A stretch of DNA of 64,000 nucleotides from Serratia odorifera (GCF_900635445.1 NZ_LR134117.1:1364001-1428000); one strand, 5' to 3'. Counted from the first letter of the stretch, positions 1 through 9,844 are shown. Program-made: numbers and translations. Notes: generated by a model from the letters alone, not told the origin.

Positions 1-75
1 GGCGCTCAGCTGGCTGAACGCCGCTTCGATCAAAGAGCGACGCGTCCGTTCTTTTTGTTGTGCTCTGACGCCCAT
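1..75 (-). CDS. fabR: FabR, fatty-acid repressor (5' end only)
   Basis: Only the first 25 codons are in the window. The reading starts [20 protein letters not shown], which matches the N-terminus of the TetR-family regulator FabR, a repressor of unsaturated fatty acid synthesis genes (fabA, fabB). An in-frame ATG two codons upstream (position 81) could also be the start. It is divergent from sthA, as in E. coli. The helix-turn-helix and ligand domains lie off the left edge, so nothing can be said about integrity. Confidence 0.85.
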
Positions 76-81
76 ATGCAT

Positions 82-292
82 ATCCAGATAAATTCCATTC
101 ACTCAGTCTAACGCCGTAAGGGTGGCAATATAGCAAATTTTATTGCAACAGCATTTATACAAACGCGCCTGCTCACAATTCCAACCCGTGCAGATTGTGC
201 TTTGCCTCAAAAAGCCTAATGGTGATTGGGCGCACAGCGCTATGATGTTAAGATACCGTTGTAATTTTGTATAAGAATAGGTCTAACCTCAC
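82..292. promoter_or_regulatory. fabR-sthA divergent intergenic region
   Basis: The 211 bases between the divergent starts must carry both promoters. The stretch is AT-rich around 120-160 and 235-285. I could not assign a specific operator or a clear -35/-10 pair. Confidence 0.4.
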
Positions 293-1691
293 ATGCAACA
301 GCACTATCAATTTGATGCCATTGTTATCGGCTCGGGCCCTGGTGGTGAAGGCGCCGCCATGGGACTGGTTAAACAAGGCGCCCGAGTGGCGGTGATCGAG
401 CGGTTCAATAATGTCGGCGGCGGCTGTACCCATTGGGGCACAATCCCGTCCAAAGCCCTCCGCCACGCCGTCAGCCGTATTATCGAATTCAACCAGAACC
501 CGCTCTACAATAACTCCCGTACGCTCAGCGCCACGTTCCCTGACATTCTCCGCCACGCCGACAACGTCATTAACCAACAGACCCGCATGCGCCAAGGCTT
601 TTACGAGCGCAACCAGTGCAAACTGTTTGCCGGCGATGCGCGTTTTATCGATGCCAATACCGTCAGCGTTACCTATCAGGACGGCACCCAAGATACCATC
701 CGCGCCGATCACATCGTGAATCGCCTGCGGCTCGCGGCCCTATCACCCGGCCAGCGTTGATTTTACCCATTCACGTATTTATGACAGTGATTCCATTCTC
801 GAATTGAGCCATGAACCGCGCCACGTCATTATCTATGGTGCCGGGGTGATCGGCTGCGAATACGCGTCGATTTTCCGCGGCCTGAACGTCAAGGTTGATC
901 TGATCAACACCCGCGACCGGTTGCTGGCGTTCCTCGATCAGGAAATGTCGGACTCACTGTCTTATCACTTCTGGAACAATGGCGTGGTGATCCGTCACAA
1001 CGAAGAGTTCGAGAAAATTGAAGGCACCGAAGACGGCGTCATCGTGCATCTGAAATCGGGCAAAAAGGTGAAAGCCGACTGCCTGCTGTATGCCAACGGT
1101 CGTACCGGCAACACCGACGCGCTGGGTCTGGAAAACGTCGGGTTGGAATCCGACAGCCGCGGCCTGCTGAAGGTAAACAGCATGTACCAGACGGCGCTGG
1201 CGCATATCTATGCCGTCGGTGATGTAATTGGCTACCCGAGCCTGGCGTCGGCGGCCTACGATCAGGGTCGCATTGCCGCGCAGGCCATTGCCTCCGGGGA
1301 AGCCAACGCGCATCTGATTGAAGACATCCCGACCGGGATCTACACCATTCCGGAAATCAGCTCCGTCGGCAAAACCGAGCAGGAACTGACGTCGATGAAA
1401 GTGCCGTACGAAGTGGGCCGCGCCCAGTTCAAGCATCTGGCGCGCGCACAGATCGCCGGCATGAGCGTCGGCAGTCTGAAGATCCTGTTCCACCGCGACA
1501 CGCTGGAAATCCTGGGCATTCACTGCTTTGGCGAGCGTGCGGCGGAGATCATCCACATCGGCCAGGCAATCATGGAACAGAAGAATGGAGGTAATACCAT
1601 CGAGTATTTCGTTAATACTACCTTCAACTATCCGACCATGGCCGAAGCCTATCGGGTGGCGGCGTTAAACGGCTTAAACCGCCTGTTTTAA
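293..1691 (+). CDS. sthA: Soluble pyridine nucleotide transhydrogenase SthA (frameshifted in this sequence)
   Basis: SthA is a cytosolic FAD enzyme that passes hydride between NADPH and NAD+, rebalancing the two pools. The N-terminal half shows the FAD GSGPGG loop (residues 11-16) and the GGGCTHWGTIPSK segment, which in related disulfide reductases carries the redox cysteines. The C-terminal half resumes with the NAD-binding GAGVIGCEYAS motif and the dimerisation domain ending AALNGLNRLF. The frame breaks near 719: reading GTGAATCGCC as GTGATCGCC restores HIVIACGSRPYHP and a 465-residue protein, the normal length. One extra A is therefore the simplest explanation. The 3' end overlaps the convergent oxyR by 18 bases. 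Confidence 0.95.
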
Positions 1692-2591
1692 CACCGAGCC
1701 CATGTAACTCTGCATGTGCTCGCGGATCGCCTCGGCCAACTGCTCATAGCGGCTGCGCAAAGGGGAACCGGGGCGATACACCAGGGCAATGGTGCGCTTC
1801 GGTTCCGGTTTGTAGCAGTCGAGATAGCACACGCCGTCGCGCTCACGCGCGTTTGGCACCGCCAATGACGGCAACAGCGTAATGCCGCTGCCGGCCGCTA
1901 CCATGTTACGCAGCGTTTCAAGGCTGGTGGCGCGGAAATGGGTGTCTTCGTCCGCACCGGCCTGGAAACAGAAGCCCATCGCCTGATCGCGCAGACAGTG
2001 CCCGTCTTCCAGCATCAGCAGTTTTTCGCCCGCCAGATCCGGCATCGCCACGCGCTCACGTTGTGCCCATGGGTGATCCGAATACACCGCCAGCTTCATT
2101 GGCTCATCGAACAGCGGCACTTCAATAAACGCTTCTGTTTCCTTCACCAGCGCCAGAATGGCACAGTCCAGCTTGCCGCTGTCGAGCTGCGCCAGCAGCT
2201 GCTGGGTTTGCGCTTCGTGCAGATACATTTCCAGTTTCGGGAACGTTTTATGTAACGTCGGGATAATCTGTGGCAGCAGATACGGCCCAACGGTCGGGAT
2301 CAGACCAATGTGCAACGGCCCCGACATGGCTTCCCCCTGCTGGCTGGCCATTTCTTTCAGCACCTTGACTTCCCGCAGAACGGTGCGCGCCTGCTCCACC
2401 AGCAGCAGACCCGCCTGGGTGAACAGCACTTTACGGCTGGTGCGTTCCAGCAGCATTACGCCCAGTTCGTCCTCCAGTTTACGGATCTGCCCACTGAGCG
2501 TTGGTTGACTGACATGGCATGAGTCGGCAGCGCGCCGGAAGTGGCGGTGCTCGGCCAAGGCGACCAGGTATTCTAAATCACGAATATTCAT
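1674..2591 (-). CDS. oxyR: OxyR, hydrogen peroxide sensor and LysR-type regulator
   Basis: The 305-residue length equals E. coli OxyR. It has an N-terminal LysR winged helix-turn-helix (residues 1-60) and the redox pair in the segments EDGHC and MGFCF, matching Cys199 and Cys208, which form the disulfide switch. The start is set at MNIRDLEYL (2591); the open frame runs 16 codons further without family support. It is divergent from the peroxiredoxin-glutaredoxin gene, the usual arrangement of OxyR with a target. OxyR autoregulation from the shared intergenic region is expected. Confidence 0.97.
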   Translation of the reverse strand: MNIRDLEYLVALAEHRHFRRAADSCHVSQPTLSGQIRKLEDELGVMLLERTSRKVLFTQAGLLLVEQARTVLREVKVLKEMASQQGEAMSGPLHIGLIPTVGPYLLPQIIPTLHKTFPKLEMYLHEAQTQQLLAQLDSGKLDCAILALVKETEAFIEVPLFDEPMKLAVYSDHPWAQRERVAMPDLAGEKLLMLEDGHCLRDQAMGFCFQAGADEDTHFRATSLETLRNMVAAGSGITLLPSLAVPNARERDGVCYLDCYKPEPKRTIALVYRPGSPLRSRYEQLAEAIREHMQSYMGSVLKQAV

Positions 2592-2604
2592 TGTTTCCCT
2601 CCAG

Positions 2605-2660
2605 GCCACGATAGCTCGTAGCGATAGATAAGATAGCAATCAGCGATTAGATCTATCAAG
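2605..2660. promoter_or_regulatory. Possible OxyR operator (ATAG/CTAT cluster)
   Basis: Between oxyR and the peroxiredoxin gene there are ATAG elements at 2611, 2624 and 2633 and a CTAT at 2653. OxyR sites are built from four ATAG-type elements at about ten-base intervals. The spacing here is only approximate, so this is a candidate from composition and position. Confidence 0.35.
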
Positions 2661-2742
2661 CCCTAGCGTGAATAATGTCCACCAAGCAAACGACATGACG
2701 TCAACAGCAAAAAATTATTTTTCCTAATTAAGGGGTTATTCA

Positions 2743-3474
2743 ATGTTTACCAGTCAAGAAGGCAAAAAAGTCCCTCAGGTTACTTTCCACACTCGCCAGG
2801 GCGACCAATGGATTGATGTAACCACTGATGACCTGTTCAAAAACAAAACCGTGATTGTGTTCTCACTGCCGGGCGCATTCACGCCAACCTGCTCTTCCAG
2901 CCATTTGCCACGTTATAACGAGCTGTCCAACGTGTTCAAACAGCACGGCGTCGACGGCATCCTGTGCGTATCCGTCAATGACACTTTCGTAATGAATGCC
3001 TGGAAGGCCGATCAACACGCTGAAAACATCACCTTTGTGCCAGACGGCAACGGTGAATTCACCAAGGGTATGAACATGCTGGTCGAAAAAGCCGATCTGG
3101 GCTTTGGCCCACGTTCATGGCGCTATTCGATGCTGGTGCGCAACGGCGTGGTTGAGAAAATGTTCGTTGAACCCAACAAGCCAGGCGACCCGTTTGAAGT
3201 GTCTGACGCCGACACCATGCTGAAATACCTGGCGCCGGAATTCAAAGTGCAGGAATCCGTTTCGCTGTTCACCAAACCTGGCTGCCCATTCTGCGCCAAG
3301 GCAAAACAGATGCTGCAAGAACGCGGTATTCAGTATGAAGAAATCGTGCTGGGCAAAGATGCCACCACCGTCAGCCTGCGCGCCGTCAGCGGCCGCGCTA
3401 CCGTACCGCAGGTGTTCATCGGCGGGCGTCACATTGGCGGCAGCGACGATCTGGAATCATTCCTGTCAGCCTGA
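2743..3474 (+). CDS. Peroxiredoxin-5/glutaredoxin hybrid peroxidase
   Basis: A 243-residue fusion. Residues 1-160 are a Prx5-type peroxiredoxin with the peroxidatic cysteine in PGAFTPTCSSSH. Residues 170-243 are a glutaredoxin with the CPFC active site and the TVPQVFIGG glutathione-binding loop. Hybrid proteins of this type, studied in Haemophilus and Neisseria, reduce peroxides with glutathione without a separate electron donor protein. The ATG is preceded by an AAGGGG ribosome-binding site. It is divergent from oxyR, implying OxyR induction, and is followed by a terminator and a flavoprotein reductase. Confidence 0.95.
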   Translation: MFTSQEGKKVPQVTFHTRQGDQWIDVTTDDLFKNKTVIVFSLPGAFTPTCSSSHLPRYNELSNVFKQHGVDGILCVSVNDTFVMNAWKADQHAENITFVPDGNGEFTKGMNMLVEKADLGFGPRSWRYSMLVRNGVVEKMFVEPNKPGDPFEVSDADTMLKYLAPEFKVQESVSLFTKPGCPFCAKAKQMLQERGIQYEEIVLGKDATTVSLRAVSGRATVPQVFIGGRHIGGSDDLESFLSA

Positions 3475-3508
3475 TTTATAAGTAAAAGCAAATCCAACGT
3501 GAACGTTT

Positions 3509-3540
3509 GGCGGGCTCAGTGAAATGACCCGCCTTTTTTT
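3509..3540 (+). terminator. Rho-independent terminator after the Prx/Grx gene
   Basis: GGCGGG pairs with CCCGCC across a 13-base loop and is followed by seven T residues. It separates the hybrid peroxidase from the next gene, so the two are probably not a single transcript. Confidence 0.85.
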
Positions 3541-3559
3541 ATCCTAGCGGAGTGTTGAC

Positions 3560-5007
3560 ATGAAACAGCTGAATGTAGACGTCGCGGTGATCGGCGGCGG
3601 CACCGCCGGGCTTGGCGCTTACCGCGCAGCCAAACTTTCCACCCCGAGCGTGGTGATGATTGAAGGCGGCCCTTACGGTACTACCTGTGCACGCGTGGGC
3701 TGCATGCCCTCCAAACTGCTGATTGCCGCGGCAGAGGCGGTGCACCATATCGAACGCGCCCCTGGTTTCGGCGTGCATCCGGCGGGCAACACCACGATCA
3801 ATGGCCGCGAAGTGATGGCGCGCGTCAAACGCGAGCGCGACCGGTTCGTCGGTTTTGTGCAAGAAGGCGTCGACAGCATTCCGGCGGACGACAAAATCAG
3901 CGGTTATGCCCGCTTTATTGACGACAATACCTTGCAGGTGGACGAACATACCCGCATCACGGCCCAGCGCATCGTCATCGCTACCGGTTCACGCCCCAGT
4001 TGGCCAGCCGCCTGGGACGCTCTCGGCGATCGCCTGATCGTCAACGATCAAGTGTTCGATTGGGACGATCTGCCGCGCTCGGTAGCAGTGTTCGGCCCCG
4101 GCGTCATCGGTCTGGAACTGGGCCAGGCACTGCATCGTCTGGGAGTGGATACCAAAGTGTTCGGCGTTGGCGGCGCGGTGGGTCCATTGACCGACAGCAC
4201 GGTGCGCCAATACGCCAGCCAGACGCTGGGGGAGGCGTTTTACCTCGATCCGGACGTCAAGGTAGACATGATGCAGCGTGAGGGCGACCAGGTCTTCATC
4301 CGCTATCGGGGCAGGATGGCAACCCGCAGGAAATTCTGGTGGATTACGTATTGGCCGCTACCGGTCGCCGGCCCAACGTGGATAAACTGGGACTGGAAAA
4401 CACCCATCTGGAGCTGGACGCCAAAGGCGTGCCGCAGGCCGATCGCCTGACCATGCAGACCAGCGTGCCGCATATTTTCATTGCCGGTGATGCCAGTAAT
4501 CAGTTGCCGCTGCTGCATGAAGCCAGCGATCAGGCGCGCATTGCCGGGGAAAATGCCGGCAGTTACCCGGAAGTCAAACCGGGCCTGCGCCGCAGCACGA
4601 TTTCGGTGGTGTTCTCCGATCCGCAAATCGCCATGGTCGGTGCCACCTTCCGCGAACTCAGCCAGAAGTTCAGCGCCTGCGGCTGCTTTGAGGTCGGCGC
4701 GGTGTCGTTCGAAAACCAGGGGCGTTCACGCGTCATGCTACGTAACAAAGGCATGCTGCATGTTTATGGCGAGCAGGGCAGCGGTCGCTTCCTGGGTGCC
4801 GAAATGATCGGCCCGGACGCCGAACACATCGCGCACCTGCTGGCCTGGGCGCATCAACAGCAGATGACCATCAACCAAATGCTGGACATGCCGTTCTACC
4901 ATCCGGTAATCGAAGAAGGGCTGCGTACCGCGCTGCGCGACTTGCAGGCCAAGCTGAAACTGGGGACCGCCGAATCCGAACGCTGCCAGCGCTGTCCGGG
5001 CGAGTAA
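3560..5007 (+). CDS. Dihydrolipoamide-dehydrogenase-like flavoprotein (frameshifted in this sequence)
   Basis: A class I pyridine nucleotide-disulfide oxidoreductase of about 482 residues once corrected. It shows the FAD motif GGGTAGLGAYRAA, the redox pair TTCARVGCMPSK, a second Rossmann motif FGPGVIGLELG, the FAD motif HIFIAGDAS, and the C-terminal catalytic dyad FYHPVIEEGLR. The frame breaks at the GGGG run at 4308-4311; one additional base restores QDGNPQEILVDYV. It differs from the Lpd of the 2-oxoacid complexes and has no complex subunits nearby. It may recycle a small disulfide; the true substrate is unknown. Its position beside the peroxiredoxin-glutaredoxin gene suggests a redox role. 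Confidence 0.85.
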
Positions 5008-5033
5008 CCTCACCAGCCAAAGCATCCCACTCA

Positions 5034-5057
5034 CCGGGTACCCGCCCGGTTTTTGCG
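5034..5057 (+). terminator. Terminator of the flavoprotein gene
   Basis: A CCGGG/CCCGG hairpin is followed by a run of five T residues on the plus strand, just after the stop codon at 5007. Confidence 0.6.
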
Positions 5058-5076
5058 TCATACATGCCAACAAAGC

Positions 5077-5105
5077 AAAAGGCGCAGCATCATGCCGCGC
5101 CTTTA
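5077..5105 (-). terminator. Terminator of the argCBGH operon (possibly bidirectional)
   Basis: AAAGGCGC and GCGCCTTT form an eight-base stem around an eleven-base loop, immediately downstream of the argH stop. A-rich sequence on the left gives a short T tract on the minus strand. Confidence 0.65.
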
Positions 5106-5127
5106 CCATGTTCACTGGCCGTTGGCG

Positions 5128-6502
5128 TTACGCCAGACGCTGCTTTGCCTCGGCAATGGCGCTGGCGACCTGCTGCGGCGATACCCCGCCCTTGGCGGCA
5201 CGCTTGTCGAGGCACGATTGCAGCGACAGTATCGGATACACGTCGTCACCAATCACGCTGCTGAACTTTTGCAAGTCCGCCAGCGGCAATGCTTCAAGCG
5301 CCTTGCCTTGCCGAATAGCCTCCACCACCGTTTCACCGACGATATGGTGTGCTTCGCGGAACGGCACGCCTTTGGCAACCAGGTAATCCGCCAGTTCGGT
5401 GGCATTGGCATAGCCCTGCTCCGCCGCCTCCTGGCAACGCGGGCGCTTCACCTGGATACCGTCCAGCACCAGCGCTGCCATCTGCAGACAGTCCATCCAG
5501 GTGTCGAGCGCATCGAACAACCCTTCTTTATCTTCCTGCATGTCTTTGTTATAGGCTAACGGCAAGCCTTTCAGCGTCATCATCATACCGGTCAATGCGC
5601 CCTGTACGCGGCCACACTTGCCACGGATCAGTTCCAGCGCATCCGGGTTTTTCTTCTGCGGCATCAGGGAAGAGCCGGAAGTCACCCGATCGGAAAGGTC
5701 GACAAACGCCGCTTCACCGCTGTTGAAGAAGATCAGGTCTTCGGCAAAGCGCGACAGATGCACCATGCTGATCGACGCATTAGACAGCAGTTCCAGCACG
5801 TGATCGCGGTCGGACACGCTGTCCAGACTGTTGCGGGTTGCCGATGCAAAACCCAGCCAGCCCGCCAGCTGTTCGCGATCGATCGGGTATGCGGTGCCGG
5901 CCAGCGCACCGCTGCCCAACGGGCTGACGTCCAGACGCTTCAGCGTATCCTGCAGGCGGCTTTCGTCGCGCGCCAGCATTTCGACATACGCCAGACACCA
6001 GTGTGCAAAGGTCACCGGCTGTGCGCGTTGCAGGTGGGTATAACCCGGCATCACCGCGTCCTGATTGGCGTCAGCGGTTGCCACCAGCGCCTGCTGCAAT
6101 TGCACAATGGCCTGATGCAGTTCACCGATCTGCTGTTTACACCACAGTTTCAGGTCGGTCGCCACCTGATCGTTACGGCTACGCCCGGTGTGCAGCTTTT
6201 TGCCCCAGATCGCCGACTTTGTCGATCAGCTGCTGCTCCACCCAGCTGTGAATATCTTCGGCATCGCTTTGCACAATCGCCAACGGATCGGCCTGCACCT
6301 GTTGCAGCAATGCGTTCAATGCCTGTTCCAGTTGCTGCTGCTCCTGCGCCGTCAGTACGTTGACGGTCACCAGCGCTTTTGACCAGGCCACGGAGCCAAC
6401 GATATCCTGCTCTGCCAGACGATAGTCGAAACGCAGTGAGTCATTTAAGTGTTTGAACCGCTGATCCGCCGCCTGACTGAACCGTCCGCCCCAAAGTGCC
6501 AT
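5128..6502 (-). CDS. argH: Argininosuccinate lyase (frameshifted in this sequence)
   Basis: ArgH cleaves argininosuccinate to arginine and fumarate, the last step of arginine synthesis. The start at 6502 (MALWGGRFSQAADQRF) follows an AGGAG ribosome-binding site. The superfamily signature GSSLMPQKKNPD is present in the C-terminal half. The frame breaks at 6197-6201, where a five-base homopolymer (T on the plus strand) should be four; removing one base restores GQKLHTGRSRNDQVATDLKLW. The corrected length is 457 residues, equal to E. coli. It is the last gene of argCBGH. Confidence 0.95.
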
Positions 6503-6546
6503 AATCTTGCTCCTGAATATTTTATGCTTGTCGCTCAGAACATCGG

Positions 6547-6568
6547 GGGCGCAACAGCGTGCGCCCCT
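6547..6568 (-). other. Intercistronic hairpin between argG and argH
   Basis: GGGGCGCA pairs with TGCGCCCC around a six-base loop in the 87-base argG-argH spacer. It has no T tract, so it more likely affects mRNA processing or stability than termination. Confidence 0.5.
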
Positions 6569-6589
6569 CAACGTCACCGCCGAGAAAAC

Positions 6590-7807
6590 TTACTTTTTCT
6601 TTTCGTTCAGCGCACGGATGCGTGAAGACAGTGAGAACAGACGGATAAAGCCGCCGGCATGGCTATGATCGTAAACTTCGTCTTCGCCGAAGGTGGCGAA
6701 CTCTTCCGAATACAGGCTGTTGGTGGATTTCTTCTGAATCGCCGTGACCTGACCCTTGTACAGTTGCAGCACTACTTCACCGTTAACCTCTTCCGCCAGC
6801 GCTTCGGCCGAGGCCTGGATGGCACGACGCAGCGGCGCAAACCAGCGACCGTCGTAAACGACATAGGACATTTCCAAGCCCAGCTGTTCACGCCATTTGA
6901 AGCTGTCACGGTCCAGAACCAGCTGCTCAATGCCACGCAGCGCCGCCACCATGATGGTGCCGCCCGGGGTTTCGTAGCAGCCACGGACTTGATGCCCACC
7001 AGGCGGTTTTCCACCGATGTCGATACGACCAACGCCATGTTTGGCGCCCAGCACGTTCAGTTTTTCCAGGCACTGGTACGGCGTCAAGGCTTCGCCGTCC
7101 ACCGCCACCACGCGGCCTTTTTCGACGGTGATGGTGACTTGCTCAGGCTGGTCCGGCGCGTCCTGCGGATCGACAGTCCATACCCAGCAATCTTTGTTCG
7201 GCGCGTTCCACGGGCTTTCCAGTACGCCGCCTTCGGTGGAGATATGCCAGGCGTTTTCGTCACGGCTGTAGATCTTTTCCAGCGATGCGGTGGTCGGAAT
7301 ATTGCGCTCTTTCAGGTAATCCAGCAGCGCCTCACGGGAACGCAGATTCCATTCACGCCACGGCGCCACCACTTTCAACTGCGGCGCCAGCGCGGTGTAG
7401 GTGGTTTCGAAACGCACCTGATCGTTGCCCTTGCCGGTCGCACCATGGCACAGCGCATCGGCGCCTACTTTCAGCGCCAGCTCAACCTGCGCCTTGGCAA
7501 TGATTGGCCGCGCCATCGAGGTTCCCAGCAGATAGGTACCTTCATACAGCGCGCCGGTCTGCAGCACCGGATAAACGTAATCGCGAATAAACTCTTCACG
7601 CAGATCGACCACATGGCATTCAGAGGCACCGGATTGCAGCGCTTTTTGCTCAACGCCTTCCAGATCGCCGCGCTCCTGGCCAATATCCGCAACGAAAGCG
7701 ACCACTTCACAGCCGCCGTAGTTTTCTTTCAGCCACGGAATGATGGCGGAAGTATCCAGGCCACCGGAGTACGCCAGAACGATTTTTTTGATGCCTTGGT
7801 TTTGCAT
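6590..7807 (-). CDS. argG: Argininosuccinate synthase (contains a compensated frameshift pair)
   Basis: ArgG joins citrulline and aspartate using ATP. The PP-loop ATP motif LAYSGGLDTS is at residues 11-20. The 405-residue length is that of the common bacterial form, shorter than E. coli ArgG (447). Around residues 265-275 the protein reads GGKPPGGHQV, which fits no family member. The adjacent frame encodes VENRLVGIKS there, the conserved family sequence. An extra base near 7014-7015 and a missing one near 6985-6986 explain both junctions, so about ten residues are wrong as written. It lies between argB and argH, unlike E. coli where argG is unlinked. Confidence 0.95.
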   Translation of the reverse strand: MQNQGIKKIVLAYSGGLDTSAIIPWLKENYGGCEVVAFVADIGQERGDLEGVEQKALQSGASECHVVDLREEFIRDYVYPVLQTGALYEGTYLLGTSMARPIIAKAQVELALKVGADALCHGATGKGNDQVRFETTYTALAPQLKVVAPWREWNLRSREALLDYLKERNIPTTASLEKIYSRDENAWHISTEGGVLESPWNAPNKDCWVWTVDPQDAPDQPEQVTITVEKGRVVAVDGEALTPYQCLEKLNVLGAKHGVGRIDIGGKPPGGHQVRGCYETPGGTIMVAALRGIEQLVLDRDSFKWREQLGLEMSYVVYDGRWFAPLRRAIQASAEALAEEVNGEVVLQLYKGQVTAIQKKSTNSLYSEEFATFGEDEVYDHSHAGGFIRLFSLSSRIRALNEKKK

Positions 7808-7834
7808 GTTGTTGATTCCTTTTTAATTCTTGAT

Positions 7835-8608
7835 TTAAGCGAGGATCCGGGTGCCGATAGACTCGCCGTTAAACAGGGCCGGAAGTTTTTCCGCATTGCG
7901 CCAGCTGGCGATATCTACCGGGCGGCCAAGGGTACGGGCTGCATCCAGCGCCGCGTTCACCTTCACCACCATACCATCGGTAATAATGCCTTGTGCGATC
8001 AGCTGTTCCGCTTTTTGCGCCGTCATTTCTGCAATACGCTGGCCTTTGCCGTCGAGAATACCGCTGACGTCCGACAACAGGATCAGATCGGCGCCCAGCG
8101 TGGCGGCCAGCGCCGTCGCGGCCTGATCGGCGTTCACATTCATCAGTTGCCCTTCGGCGGTAATGCCGATCGAACTGATTACCGGCAGATAACCGGCCGT
8201 CAGCAAGGTCTGTACCAGCAGCGGCGAACCCGGCTGCGCGTTGCCAACGTGGCCCAGCGCCGGATCGAGCTGAGTCACGGTAACGCTGCCGCCATCCGCC
8301 AGGCTCAGGCCGACCGCATTGATTTGATGCTTCACCGCCCATGCCAGCAAGGTCTTGTTGGCGGTGCCGGCCAGCGCGCCGGTAATAATGTCAATTTGAT
8401 CGGCCGGAGTAACCCGCAGACCGTTTTTCTTCACCACCGGCAGGGCAAGCTGCTTCATCAGCTCATCCACCACGCAGCCGCCGCCGTGAACGATCACCAA
8501 CGGACGTTGATACTGGGCGCGATAGCTGTCCAGCGCGGTAAACAAACGCTCCAGCGCTTCTTCGCTGTCTAATAGCACGCCACCTAACTTGATAATTAAC
8601 GGATTCAT
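7835..8608 (-). CDS. argB: Acetylglutamate kinase
   Basis: ArgB phosphorylates N-acetylglutamate, the second step of arginine synthesis. The 257-residue protein begins MNPLIIKLGG, carrying the lysine and glycine-rich ATP loop of the amino acid kinase fold. It has the substrate-binding VIVHGGG segment near residue 40 and ends ESIGTRILA as in E. coli. It lies 20 bases from argC and 27 bases from argG, consistent with one transcript. Confidence 0.97.
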   Translation of the reverse strand: MNPLIIKLGGVLLDSEEALERLFTALDSYRAQYQRPLVIVHGGGCVVDELMKQLALPVVKKNGLRVTPADQIDIITGALAGTANKTLLAWAVKHQINAVGLSLADGGSVTVTQLDPALGHVGNAQPGSPLLVQTLLTAGYLPVISSIGITAEGQLMNVNADQAATALAATLGADLILLSDVSGILDGKGQRIAEMTAQKAEQLIAQGIITDGMVVKVNAALDAARTLGRPVDIASWRNAEKLPALFNGESIGTRILA

Positions 8609-8628
8609 CGCTGTTTACTCACGCTGAT

Positions 8629-9633
8629 TTAAAGGAGTGACTGGGTTTCCGGGAACCCAAAACGAATATTCAGGCACTGCACCGCCTGTGCGGCCGCGCC
8701 TTTCAACAGATTGTCTTCTGCCGCCACGGCGATCAGATGCTCGCCCTGCACCGCGAAACCGATATCGCAGAACGGCAGGCCAACCACCGCCTTCAGCGCC
8801 GGCACGCCGTTGGCATACAGCCGCACCAGCGGTTTGTCGTGATAGGCGGCCTGGTAAGCGGCCGCTACCTGCTGGGCGCTTACGCCGGCCTTCAGGCGAC
8901 AGGTGATGGTGGCCAAAATACCACGTGGGAAATTCCCCAAATGTGGCGTAAAGATGACCGGCGTCCCCAGGTGCGCGACGATTTCCGGCTGATGACGGTG
9001 GTTGAAGAGGCCATACGGCTGCAGGCTGACTTCACAAAAACTGGTATTCACACTGGCCTTGCGCCCGGCACCGCTGACGCCGCTGGTGGCGTTGATCACC
9101 GGCCACTGATCGAGATTCAGCAACTGCTGTTCGAGCAACGGTTTCAACGCCAATTGGGCGGCGGTCGGGTAGCAGCCCGGCACCGCGATCAACTGCGCCT
9201 GTTTGATATGTTCACTCTGCCATTCCGCCAGTCCATATACCGCCTGTTCCAGCAAATCGGCATGTTGATGTTCGAAACCGTAATATTGCTGATAAAACTC
9301 GGCGCTCTGTACGCGGAAGGCGCCGGACAGATCGAACACCACGCAGCCGGCAGCCAGGAACGCCGGTGCAATGTCATGGCTGACTTCATGGGCGGTGGCC
9401 AGGAACACCACGTCGATGCCTTTGGCCGCTTGTGCAACGTCAACCAGCGGCTGCAGCGGCAGATCGACGATACCTTTCAACTGGGGATGCAGATCGGAAA
9501 GCAATTTTCCTGCATCTGCACTTTGCGCTGAAACCGCTAAAGCGGTTATGTTCATATGTGGGTGGCGATTCAGGTAAGCCGTGAGCTCTGCTCCGGCATA
9601 GCCGCTGGCACCAACAATCAGCGTATTCAACAT
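8629..9633 (-). CDS. argC: N-acetyl-gamma-glutamyl-phosphate reductase
   Basis: ArgC reduces acetylglutamyl phosphate with NADPH. The protein has 334 residues, the same as E. coli. The Rossmann motif GASGYAGAEL is at residues 8-17 and the catalytic cysteine lies in AVPGCYPTA near residue 154. The start at MLNTLIVG (9633) is chosen because an AAAGG sequence sits six bases upstream; the frame extends four codons further. It is the first gene of argCBGH and is divergent from argE. Confidence 0.97.
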   Translation of the reverse strand: MLNTLIVGASGYAGAELTAYLNRHPHMNITALAVSAQSADAGKLLSDLHPQLKGIVDLPLQPLVDVAQAAKGIDVVFLATAHEVSHDIAPAFLAAGCVVFDLSGAFRVQSAEFYQQYYGFEHQHADLLEQAVYGLAEWQSEHIKQAQLIAVPGCYPTAAQLALKPLLEQQLLNLDQWPVINATSGVSGAGRKASVNTSFCEVSLQPYGLFNHRHQPEIVAHLGTPVIFTPHLGNFPRGILATITCRLKAGVSAQQVAAAYQAAYHDKPLVRLYANGVPALKAVVGLPFCDIGFAVQGEHLIAVAAEDNLLKGAAAQAVQCLNIRFGFPETQSLL

Positions 9634-9780
9634 GTGGCCTTTCACCTTCTAAACGTGCAATGTGGTCGCTTGCGACCCCGGTAGCAGGGCTCACTCGCGT
9701 TGTTACGCCGATCGCCCACGTGGGTGAGCGTTGATGTTTTTATAAACATCCGGGCTTCGGGTTCCCTTACGCTCCAGCTT

Positions 9781-9819
9781 ACTGTATTTTTATTCAAAAT
9801 AAATGCATGAATATTGATA
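9781..9819. promoter_or_regulatory. ArgR operator: two tandem ARG boxes
   Basis: ACTGTATTTTTATTCAAA (9781-9798) and AATGCATGAATATTGATA (9802-9819) are two 18-base ARG boxes separated by three bases, the classic ArgR arrangement. They lie just upstream of argE and within the divergent argE-argC control region, so arginine-loaded ArgR should repress both operons. Confidence 0.8.
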
Positions 9820-9844
9820 CTATCCTAACCAAAGGCTGTCAACA

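Noticed and set aside
6659..8572. 637-codon open frame on the plus strand across argG and argB
   Set aside because: It is antisense to two clear arginine genes, has no ribosome-binding site and no family resemblance; it arises from GC-rich codon use.
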